Position numbers and translations under genes: made by a program
Part shown: piece after piece, positions 1 to 14,760 of the stretch
How the letters are laid out: each line of letters opens with the position of its first letter
Numbering within the stretch: the first letter of the stretch is position 1
Notes under the pieces: model-generated
Database searches by the model: none
Told to the model about the DNA's origin: nothing
The model's input: only the letters and a program-made list of their open reading frames with translations
Assembly (NCBI GenBank): GCA_019914945.1
Contig: CM034103.1
Location: 15,280,785-15,344,784 of the forward strand
Length of the DNA: 64,000 nt
Direction of reading: 5' to 3'
Source of the DNA: Typha latifolia
Lineage: Eukaryota > Streptophyta > Magnoliopsida > Poales > Typhaceae

Positions 1-301
1 GTACTACAACAGTTACGATCTTGATGTTACTGCAAATATATCAGCCGTTGTTGCTCTACTGCCTAATTTTGTACTACTTTATTCTTCAGGAAGTTGCGAG
101 CCGTGTTGTTGATGGATTAGCTTATACTTGAATATGGAGGGCTTCTATATTTGCGGAGGTTTTAGGTAATACCAGAATTTAGCATTTTCGTTTTTCCAAC
201 AATGGTTCTCTGAATGGTCGACATATGACTCTTGGGTGTGATGTTTTGTTCTTCTTTAGTTCAATCTGCAGTTTTTTATATTCTAATATGGATAATTGGT
301 T
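1..301. other. Upstream flank of the NUMOD3 gene
   Basis: AT-rich sequence without a recognisable coding exon. It may be 5' leader, promoter or an upstream intron of the gene starting near 302; the window begins too close to it to tell. Additional 5' exons outside the window cannot be excluded. Confidence 0.4.
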
Positions 302-2316
302 ATGTACTGGCGTTTTCACGCCAGGAGATGCGCGTCTTCTGTATCCGTCTACCATGCCGCCAGTACTTCTCGGCAAATTTTGATGCACACCAAGCATAGA
401 ATATACTATGAACGAGGACCGGGTCGGAAAATTTATCGAGTGGTTTGTTTAAGGAATGCGTCTCGATTTTCCATTCTCACACATTCCTTCTCAGAAAAGA
501 TAATTGGAGGAGAATTTGAACATGCGATAAATGACGAATCTTTTGGTATTTGTCGTCCCCTGTTGGATATGAAGTTATCGCAGAGCAAAAGGGGAACAAA
601 GATTCTAGTACATGAAGACCAACAATTCCTAGTACATGATTTAGATAATAGTCCTTATGATTCTGCAAAGAGCGCTGTAGATATGCCTAACAAGGAAATT
701 GAAAGGAGGCGGAAAATTGGAGTAGCAAACAAAGGTAAGATACCCTGGAACAAAGGCAGGAAACACAGTGAAGGTATGATCTGGCTATATTTTTTGCGTT
801 TACTTTTAAAATGTAAGTTTATCTCTAAATGATGATGGTTATTATTGTTTAAAAAATAGAGACGCGAGAGCGCATCAGAAAAAGAACTATCGAAGCGTTG
901 AGTGACCCAAAGGTGATGTCATGTAAGAAATCATTACATGCTCTTCTTCTGTGGATGCTGATGCTCTATTTGGTAATATTATGTCTCTGCCAAGTAGAAA
1001 TTTTGATGATATTTTGTTTTCCTTTTCTCATTTCAGGTTAGGAAGAAAATGCTGGGATCACCTCGTTGTCATAGGTATGTACTAAAAGATTCGGAGAAAA
1101 TGTCTTTGATGCCTCTAGATGCATAGCTAACTATAGAGTGCTGGAATTCATTACCAAGTTAACCTCAATATCCGTGCAGCGACCAAAGTAAAGCAAAAAT
1201 AAGTTCTGCCCTGAGAAATATCTGGAAAGAGCGCCTCAAGTGTAAGAGGTCACAGGAGAATTGCTATATGATGTGGGCAAGAAGTGTTGCAGAAGCAGCC
1301 AAAGAAGGTGGTCATGGACAGCAGGTGCTAGATTGGGATAGCTATGAGAAGATTAAGGTTGATATGATATCTCAACTTCTCCAGAGAGCAGCTGATGTAT
1401 CAAGGTCAAAACAAATTGAAAAGCTAAGGGCAGAGAGACTGGCAAAGATTAGAGCAGAAAATGCAGCAAAGAATGCTCATCGGACGAATGAGAAAGAACA
1501 GAAGCCACAATGTAAAAGAATAAATGCATTGTCACGAAAAAAGACGGAGGATGAGAAAAAAAGGATTGCCCTTACTAAGAGTTTGAAACTTAAGGAGCGA
1601 CTCACTAAGGTAATTGATTATATGATTAACTTGTAGTCTAGAATACCATTATTTGCCAGTTTGTCATTGTTTTTCCTTCCCCTGTCTAAGACAACAGGAT
1701 TCTTTTTCCTCGGCTTCATATAGATAGGACACTTTTCTAGCCTTTAAATTTGCTGATTATTATCTCCAAAATTATTTTTTGTGGAGGTCAGAGATCTGCA
1801 TCTCCTCTTTCCATGCCAATCACCGCCTTCTGCAGGATGAACATCATTGTCTTCTACAAGGATGTGATTGGCATGAGAAGAAAAGTCGATGTCCGATATC
1901 CTCATAGGTTGCTGGCTCTTTAGAACAAAGCTAGTTTCTGAATTTTTTTTCTCTATCTTGTCTTCTGAGTCTCTGACCTTCATTTTAAGTTTTCATGGCA
2001 CATGTGGGAAGTGAAGTTCATTTTTACTTTGCTAATATATCCAAATTCTGCGTTTGACGAGATTTTCTCTTTCATATTTGTATTTTGGTGGTGAAAGTTC
2101 CACCATCGCAAAAAACAGCTGGAGAGATTAATCAGTTTCAAGGAGATGACAATTGACCCTAAGCAAGCGATCGACGAGTCCGACATGGAGATTGTCATGG
2201 CTGAGGGAGCCTCACTTACTGACCAAATTCAAGCAGTTGAAAGCAGAAAATTGAAGATCTCAGCTGAGGGTATTCCAGCATCTGTATCAATTGATAATTC
2301 TAGGGACAGCAAATAA
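302..2316 (+). CDS. NUMOD3-motif nuclear gene, function unknown
   Basis: Modelled exons are 302-773, 860-912, 1037-1074, 1180-1609 and 2098-2316, giving about 403 residues with all phases closing and GT-AG introns. Residues about 135-165 (RRRKIGVANKGKIPWNKGRK, then HSEETRERI) and about 176-210 (KKMLGSPRCHRDQSKAKIS) read as two copies of NUMOD3, a small DNA-binding helix module best known from homing endonucleases and also present in plant proteins of unknown role. Residues about 240-340 are strongly charged (K/E/R-rich) and probably form a coiled coil. No nuclease domain is visible, so a DNA- or chromatin-binding role is only inferred. The start is the first in-frame ATG of exon 1; the N-terminal 120 residues are not recognised and there may be further upstream exons. 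The acceptor of the last exon (2098 or 2119, both in frame) is uncertain. Confidence 0.7.
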
Positions 2317-2861
2317 TCGACCTTCTAAATTTACTCGCATTTACTGCAGACAATCGAAGTGCAGTAGCCGGACAAACCAGCTGATACTCTCTTTAGTCTA
2401 ATTGCTGATGTGCACTATTAATATTTCTCTTCAGTTAATTTGAGGCTTCTTTTCTCTTTGTATACATATATATAATGTAACACTTCCTGGTTTGCAGAAG
2501 TGTTATTGGTACTGGAGATGCTTTTGTTATCGATATCTAAGGCAGTCTGCAAACTTCCCAACAACTATTCTCAACTTTTTCTTCAGCTTTATGTTCATGC
2601 ATGCTTAATACCAGTTTAAAGGCATCATACAATCATTTTCTAGCCTTGTTTTCACAAGTATTGCAGCATGTTCTTTCCATTCGGAATTAAGCCAAATATC
2701 TTGAAATAGCTTTTGCCATATAATTCATCCAGAACCGAGGTAAATAAGAACTCCATTATATTGAATCAATCTAAGGAGGCACAATTATTATGACAACATA
2801 AGCATAATATCACCGTTACAAGCAAATCAACATGGGAAAGATAGCGAAGTCTTGAATACGT
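2317..2861. other. Intergenic, convergent 3' ends
   Basis: Spacer between the ends of the NUMOD3 gene and the BAHD gene, which converge here. It is AT-rich and should hold both 3' UTRs. No other gene was seen. Confidence 0.6.
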
Positions 2862-4281
2862 CTAGGCCAACTTCATCATTTCCTCTTGGAAGACTGCCGA
2901 GTGCTGCTCTTCCACGCAGCGCAGCATCAACCTAATCCCCTGCTTCGGAAGAGGCGGCTTGAGATAGATTGCCGAAGCCACAATGTTGACGTCATCGTTC
3001 AACGTGAACACGTAGTTGGGCTCCCCCCACCCAAAGTCAACCTCATTGAACCCAACTCTACTCCAGTCCGACACGGTCAACGTACCGTAATCTAATGGCA
3101 CGTTGTAGTGATTGTCCTTGGCACCTCCATTCATCCAATCCACAAACTTAGTGGTCAACGCTTCTTTCGCATCTCTGATCAAACCCACAATCTCAACAAG
3201 TGAAGCATTCTTGATCTCGTCACTGCTCCTTGTGATCCCTACGGGGTACACACAGTTTCCGTAATAACCTTCCACCGAGGGTAGCACATCATGCAGCAAA
3301 TGCCGAGTGCTCGCCGCAAAACCGAGGCGGACTTCGGCATCCGGCGCTAAGTTGATCGCGCGCGCACGGCACCGCCAGATCACCGCCGTCACCACATCGA
3401 AGGTCGAGCATTTTTGGCCCGTTTCGGTGGCAAATTGGTTCTTGATGTTGTCGATGCTGTTTAGGGAGATCTCGATGACTATCGTCTCGAATTTGAAGGC
3501 GGTGAACGACGGCGGCGGGCCTCGGGGAAGCTTGGGCGGGTTGGGGATGGATTCTCTAGACCAAACTGGCTCAATAGAGGGCTTTGGGAGGCCCCTCGCC
3601 ATCTCTCCAACTGCCTTCAGGAACTGGGCTGCTCCCTGCCCATCGAAGACCAGGTGGCTGAAGCAAATGCCAACGGTAAATCCTCCACAGGTGAATTCGG
3701 TGACCTGGGTTCAGATCGCGAAGGGTGTGGGATCATCAGAGCAATCGCAGATTAAAATAAATAAACAGGAGTGAAAAATCCAAACTTCTCTGCGACAAGT
3801 ACTCTCGGATTAAACTGGATCTTGAACTGGAATAAGCCATCGGAAGAAGAGATCCGGATAGGATGAAGCTAACCTGAGCCATAAGAATAACGTCCTCGAG
3901 ATTTTCCTCCGGCGGAGGTCTAGGGAGCAGCTCCTCCTTAGGGATCATTAGAGGCCGCTCGAGCTGGTTGACATCTCGGAGGCTGCAATTGGCGGCGGCC
4001 TCCACGAACCAAATCCCCTGACCCGTGCACTCCACCTCGGGCTCGCCCGGATTAGGCTCGACGATCTTACCGCCCACCGGGTAGTACGGGACCAGGGCGT
4101 CGGCGAAGGCCTTCTTTATAATTGGCGCCGGATCCTGGCCGTGCCCGAACACTTGTATGAAGTCAACTGAGACGCGCACCGCCGCTGTCTTGTCGATGGA
4201 GGATAGGGGGAGGTGGCCGTGAGGGGTCGAGGATGCCGGGGTTACGATTACCGGCGGGGATTTGGTCACGGAGTAGGCCAT
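2862..4281 (-). CDS. BAHD acyl-CoA-dependent acyltransferase
   Basis: BAHD enzymes move an acyl group from CoA to an alcohol or amine in the cytosol and make esters and amides of specialised metabolism. Two exons, 4281-3874 and 3704-2862, flank a 169-bp GT-AG intron and give 416 residues, slightly short of the usual 430-450. The catalytic HXXXD motif is HLVFD just after the intron, and the structural DFGWG motif is intact near residue 350 (EVDFGWGEPNYV). The exon join restores the typical MAQVTEFTCGG sequence, fixing the intron. The N-terminus (VTKSPPVIVTPA, then LPLSSIDKT) resembles clade V enzymes such as benzyl alcohol benzoyltransferase-like and monocot acyltransferases related to p-coumaroyl transferases. 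Substrates cannot be read from sequence. The gene is divergent from the reductoisomerase gene. No disabling change was seen. Confidence 0.93.
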
Positions 4282-6219
4282 GGCGATGGTGGTCGTGGTC
4301 GTAGTGATGAGATTATGGAAGCTTTTTGGGGGGATTGTGGAGGTGGGCTCGGTTGGTGGATGGCGTTTAATAGGGAGGAGCTTCGCTTACAAATTTTGTC
4401 AACTTGCTTTGAATTGTATTTAAAAAAATATATTATTCACAGTGATTGTTTATCCACGTAGGAGTGTAAGAACTCTCCCAGGACACATCATACATGGCGG
4501 AGGAGGAGGGGTAGAGACTCAGAGACCACGTTCGTCGACGTTTACGAAAATTAATTGGTGGGTTGGTGGGTGCGTACCGAAAATTGAACCCGTACCCGCT
4601 ATAATTTGTACGCTGGTTGCTGAGAAAGCTCCTCGTCCAGGAATGGGAATTATATCTCAAATTATTATTGGATGATTATAATTGTCTCTGTTTGATGTTT
4701 CCAAAGATTATTAAAACTATGGAAATTTGGATTCACAAGTTTTACCAAAGTTGCGTAGATTGTTCAAATAATAAAGATACATGTAATTAAATAAAACAAA
4801 AGAAATGAAGGTTGGAAGAAAAATATAGGAGGAGAGTTTATTTTCCATGACACTATTTAGGATGACTGTATAAGACTCGGCACTGCAGTATGTAATATTG
4901 AATTTAGATAAAATAAATAAAAAGAGATATGGAAGATGATTAGAGATCCGCGACAAAGCAAACACATCTAATAAAATAAATTCAAGCACTACACACATGC
5001 ATCCACAAAAAACCTATGAGTAAAGTATGACGGCTATCCACGATAATAGGGCGGGAAACTGAGGGGACGAGGAAGGTGGCACAAGGGGCGACATAGCATC
5101 ATCTGATGGTGGTGGGGGCCAAAGAGGAGGAGCGAGGAAGGGAGTCCTCAGATCATAGAGCTTAACGACAAGGGATGGATGCAAGCTTGAGGGCTGAGCA
5201 AACTGGTCGAGCAAGCGAACTCAAAGTACTGCCTGCAGCAACACTAGGGAGGAAGGGACAGAGACAAGGATAACAGTATCGAGAGGAGAAAGAGTTAGCT
5301 GAAGTAAAATAAGAACCAAGGAGATAGTGAGATCAATGATGCCAATAAAAATTTAGCCGAACTCTAAATTAAGCTCTATCACTATAAAAACACGATAACC
5401 CGATGACCTAAGAGTGGCCACAACGAGATAAACTAAAAGAGAGAAGAGAAAGACGAGATGAGCATAAACGAGAAAAAGAAAGAGAGATAAGAGAAAATTA
5501 AAAATTACAATTACGCCACAAGAAAGGAGGGGGAAAAGTCTGACAGAGGAACCCTAACAGAGCTGCCTGTATCTTTGTTACAGGCGTGGGCATTGAATTG
5601 GTTCACTGGAAAGTGGAAAGCACTCCAATTGCACATGGCTGTCTCAATCGAAGCGTGGCAATACAATCACATTGACCATAAGTTTTGGTAGCTGATAAGA
5701 TCCTTCTTAATGAGGACTTATTAACGGACAATTTTATAGGATAGCTATCATATCATATACCCACTTCTTTTTAATTGTCGTAAACTTTTTTCGACAAGAG
5801 ATATTATTATTCTGTTACATGTTCTGCAGGAACTACCGGATCCAGCCAGAATTCAATTTCTAATGTAGTTATTTTATTATTAATGGATAATACATACAGA
5901 CTATTTGAACTATTCTTTATTTTTATACTTCTCTCTTTTTTTTTCTCTGAAAATAATTAAGTAGTTCCTAGAAGGCTAAAATTGATTATGCAATATTAAT
6001 ATGTTAATTTTTAGGAAAAAAAATCTAATAAATAATTAGCGAAAGAGATTTTTTTTTCAAAGATTTTTTATACTTAGAAGTTAGTGTGCCAAATAAATAA
6101 ATAAATAAATAAAGAGGCTTATTAGGTAGTCTAAGTGTAATTATTTTTCTATTATTAATTTGCCACAGGAATAAGCTTGTCAGGTTTCTCTCCAATCCTA
6201 CCCACTCCACTCCGCACGA
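4282..6219. other. Divergent intergenic region, BAHD / KARI
   Basis: About 1.9 kb between two divergently transcribed genes, so it should carry both promoters. It is AT-rich, with a purine-rich stretch at about 5400-5540 and ATAA repeats at about 6094-6111. No gene and no convincing TATA box was identified. Confidence 0.5.
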
Positions 6220-10392
<4,173 letters not shown>

Positions 10393-10701
10393 ACAGGTTA
10401 AAATTTTAGACGCTCTGAAGCTATTGGTCTTTAGACTCTGTTTTAAGAATAAAATGGTGCTTAACCACTCATTTGGTACTTCATTTATTTACATTTTACA
10501 TCAGTGCAATACAAGTCCAACCAAACTAAACAGACAGGTTAAAAAAATTTATTCGTTTCCTTTTTACGTACTTATTATGGATGTAAGGTGGTAATCAAAT
10601 CCAGTAAGGATATTTTTGCTACTTTTCCCCAATGGGCCAAAATTTGTTCCTCGTTCTTCCCTTTCAGAAAAGAAGAAACTGGTCATATTCTTACAACCAT
10701 T

Positions 10702-10731
10702 ACATCACTCTGTTGTGGTACAGAGTGATGT
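10702..10731. repeat. Perfect 11-bp inverted repeat (hairpin)
   Basis: The arm ACATCACTCTG at 10702-10712 is exactly complementary to CAGAGTGATGT at 10721-10731, with an 8-base loop. It lies about 310 bases past the KARI stop codon, so it may be in the 3' UTR. Too short for a typical plant microRNA precursor. Confidence 0.7.
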
Positions 10732-13700
10732 CCAGTTATCTGCAGTGATCACCTGCACCATTGGTGTAACAGAATAGACTGGCACATGGTAACACAGTTA
10801 AAAGAAAGAGATAAGATGATGGATAGAGCCCAACTCATCCATTAAGGAATCAGCCATGCAATAGGAAGGTGGGGGGGCCTTCCTTTCCTCTGTAATTAGA
10901 GGTCAGATCTCTATATACAACCAGAAGAGCAATAAGTGAACCCAAAGCCCATCCTTTTCATGCAGCATGCATTCTGATAGTATCTTTTGGCAGCATTCTT
11001 AATCAAGAACCCCACAGTTACTATCACCTTGGATTGATTGAAAATCTTTTTAAGAGTGAGGTTATTAAACCTTCATGGCATGAGGAGTAAAAGCCAAGCA
11101 TTAGAGAGGCAGTCATAGGACAGAGTGGCAAACTATGAAAACAGAGCCTCATCCTTATACACAACATATATATATCCATAATATTATTGAGAGAGACGTC
11201 CGTCTTCTCCTCTTCCATCGTAGAACACAACTTTACTTTCACGTGACTCCACGCCAACCCATGAACTCTGGAGATTCCCTGCTAAGGGGAAAAAAAAAAA
11301 ATGAAGTCATTAAGCATTTATGAAGATAGATAAGTTGTTGTAGATATTATCATAGGAATTTATTATAGTTCCTGCATTGTTCCTAAACAATGACACTTTC
11401 TGAGTAACAGAGCTAAAGCTTTTAGTCCCATTACAATAAACTTATAGACCTTATCAAAAAGAAGCAGCCCTCTTTTGCCCAAAAGAAAGGATTAGTACTG
11501 TAGTGAGAATTTAAGGAAGGTACAAATCACACCAATGGCTGCAAAGAAATCCAAGAAACTCTCATTCCTAGTAAGAACTAAGAAAACTCACAGCGACTGC
11601 AGGCACTAGAAAAGTTCACAGGATCTGACAAAAACCACATGGGCTTCTGCACAAAACTCTTCTCTTTTAGCGTTCTAAACTTTTTCTTTAAAAAAAAAAA
11701 CCATTTATGAAGTACATAGCTCAATATCTACCAAACATTACTGTTCACAGATTTAACTAATGGTAGATAGCAACCATAACAATTAACAACATCATATATA
11801 TGTATATCTGCAAGCACATGCTTATTGCCATCTTCTCAATAACATAGCCATATTGTATATAATATATAAGGACCACCTTTTAACTTCTCTCTTCTTCTTC
11901 TCCTGTCCTCTCTCCATGGTCTTTACTACATCATAGCTAGTAATGGCCACTTTTTGGTTGGATGCATTTACTCAATGGTGCTCAACATATGTAGACAATC
12001 TTAGGTTTCAAAAAACTTGCGAAAAAAAAAAGAAGTTTGAAAAGAGAGAAGAAGAGTGACGCCCACATGTATTTTGTCCATCAAATTTTGTACTGGATTG
12101 CAGGCATTGATTACTTATTCCAGTCCAAGATCATACATTGCTCAAAGGAATCCAAAGCAAAGTGCAGAAGTCCATTATTATTCCATCCTGCAAATTTGAC
12201 CAGAAATATATGTTATTATATGAGAAGAAAGCACTATGTCTCCTTGAAACAAATCATTATATGACAATCTTATGCCCAGTATACAAGTAAGTATAATACA
12301 GTGATGATTGACTGAAATCTATGTGCTGTTTGTCTCACAGCACACAGACATGTACTCTATACTCAAGAATACAACCCATAGTAGATATATAATATGCATG
12401 CATATTAACATATACCTAGAGATTTAGTATATTTGCACGTGCATTAATAATGCTTAGTAATTAAAACCACAAATGATGATGAAGGCCCTAATTAGGGAAC
12501 AGAGTTGAGGATATCAAGTAGACAGAGGAAGATGGAGAAAGATTAAGTATTTAACTAATGTTAGTCTCTCCTATTAAACGATTATTTACAGTTTATTAGG
12601 TCGATTTTAATTTGCCCCTATGCATTTTAAACTTAAGCACTTAATTTTTTTTCGGTATGAATACTTAATTACCGTCCATAAAAATCAATAGAATTTAACG
12701 ATGGAGAGATAATTTGATTATTTAGCAATTTGCTTTGGTTATTTGTATCGTTACCCTGAGAAGTTAACCAATACTTGAGTTTGAAGTACTATGTATAAAC
12801 CGATATCGGATCAAATAATAAGGGATTAAGATTTCATTTGCCCTATAATTATGATAAAAAAATTACTATTTTTCCACCACAATCATTAGTCAAAGTTTAG
12901 GTCCACTGTGTCCACTAATGGCATGCATTATTTTCTACCATCATCGTCAGCCGTGGGGGGTGAATGGAATCACATTTTAAACCTGAACACTGGCAACAAA
13001 TCCGAGAGCATGCCATGTCCCTAATCAAGCGTACGAAGACTGATGGGATCGCCGACCATCGTGCCTCGAGATTCGCGAAGTTGAGATTGATGGGATTATT
13101 AAGTCTCGGCCCATCTCTCCTAGGTGGGCTTTGGTGCTAGAGCCCATCTTAATTATGCTAAGTTCACCACTTATTTATTTAAATTATTCTAGCATAGTTA
13201 TAAATTATTCTTTAATATGATATTGCCAAAATGATAAAAATGATACAAAATAGAAATTTTGTGGAGTAATTTAATTTTATGCAAAACTAAAGGAGCAAAT
13301 TGTAAATTTACTATAATAAATATAATTCTTCGTCCCCGAGCTAAGTAGCTATGAGAACTAGGGTGGTCCTTGTCTCATAGTGAACAGTTCTTATAAATAA
13401 TGATTCAATAATTTATTGGGTAGAATTTTTTTTTCACCGATGTGGGCCTCAGTAAATTAATATTTATTGAAATTGACTAAACTCCAAAACTTAATACAAA
13501 AAAAAAAATCTATTTTGAATATATAATTTTCTCGTAAAGATGAAAGAGAAATGGACATAATAATTCTCATCCGAGCTTAATTATACCTCAGATGAGAAAA
13601 ATATATTCTAAAAAAAAATTAAAGTATCGTAATTTTGCGTTGCGTTATTTATTTAAGTAATAAATAGGTGGTGTTGCAATCAACAAAAATAAAAGACTTA

Positions 13701-14514
13701 ATTTTATTGCTTAGTTTTTTTTTTGTTTAATATTGCATAACTTTGTGTTAATTTATTTATATTGATTGTATAATTAGTTTTTAAGGAAGAACTCATTAAG
13801 TACTATGGATAAAGATATAGTTAGGATGATCATTTTAAATATGGATAATGTCACGAGATATATATTTCGATAATACGTAGTATAAAAGATCTAAACCTTT
13901 TTTTTTTATAAAAATAATAATAGGATGGCTTTTAAGTTAGGCAAAGGATAAGTTGGTAATGATGATCACTGTTCCGTTACGCAACGATCATACGGACATC
14001 CTTACGCCGTTCAATGCCGCCGTTAACTGCTGAGCTGGAGGGATGAGCCAGCTGGCACAGCATACCACACATGGCCAGCTGCCCCTCTCGCGAGGGCGTT
14101 CGAAATACTAGATCACCCCTCCCCGTTACTAAAGGCGAAGGTTATTTACGTACATGTACCGAGCAAGTCCTGGGAATTGTGGTATTAAATGAGGTCATTT
14201 GGGTCATTTTGCGATGTCCCCAGAATTTTCCCTTATTAGCTTCTCGCTTGCGTTTGGAGATCTCCTCTCGAGCCGAAACGAGGAGTGAAGGATGGATAAC
14301 AAATCGAACGTAAACTGGGAATAAAATCGGAGGCAATGGGAAGAAAAACGAGAGCTTTAATTAGTAAAACTAAGGAAACACACGTCAGCTTGATGCAATA
14401 ACCGGGTTGTGATTGGATCTTGATTTATACTCCAAACTTCGCTCCGTGAGAGAGAAAGGAAACAAATCCATAGAGAAGAGAGAGAAGACGACGAGATCTC
14501 TTGTGAAGAGAGGG

Positions 14515-14531
14515 GAGAGAGAGAGAGAGAG
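14515..14531. repeat. (GA)n microsatellite
   Basis: A 17-base GA run inside a longer purine-rich stretch (about 14450-14535), about 240 bases upstream of the TTL start codon. GA/CT tracts are common in plant promoters and leaders. Confidence 0.8.
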
Positions 14532-14539
14532 TGAGTGAC

Positions 14540-14559
14540 GGGGTGGGGTGGGGGGGGGG
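14540..14559 (+). promoter_or_regulatory. G-run tract upstream of TTL (possible G-quadruplex)
   Basis: Two runs of four G and one run of ten G are separated by single T residues. This meets the simple four-G-tract rule for a G-quadruplex if the last run is split in two. It lies about 200 bases before the TTL ATG, in promoter or 5' leader. Activity is inference. Confidence 0.45.
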
Positions 14560-14760
14560 ATGCAAGAGTAAGCTTATTATTTTGTTTCCTTCCACTCGCC
14601 TCCACTTCTCTTTTTCCTCTCTTCGCACTTCTCCATTTCTACCTGCCAGAGGGAAATCTTGCTCCGTTATCCCATTATATATCCAAAGTTGCGAACTTGA
14701 TCTCATTGAAAGGGTTCTTACACAGATCTAAACGGAACCCAAAAAGCGTTTTGGTCCCAG

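Larger units (their letters stand above)
10393..14760. other. Intergenic region between KARI and TTL
   Basis: About 4.4 kb without a recognisable gene. The first few hundred bases should be the KARI 3' UTR and include a perfect 11-bp hairpin at 10702-10731. The middle is AT-rich with homopolymer runs. The last 400 bases contain GA repeats and a G-run tract upstream of the TTL start. Open frames here are short and resemble nothing known to me. Confidence 0.5.

Noticed and set aside
3307..3774. 155-codon open frame antisense to the BAHD gene
   Set aside because: It lies fully over the BAHD coding exon on the other strand and resembles no protein; it is a mirror of GC-rich codon use.
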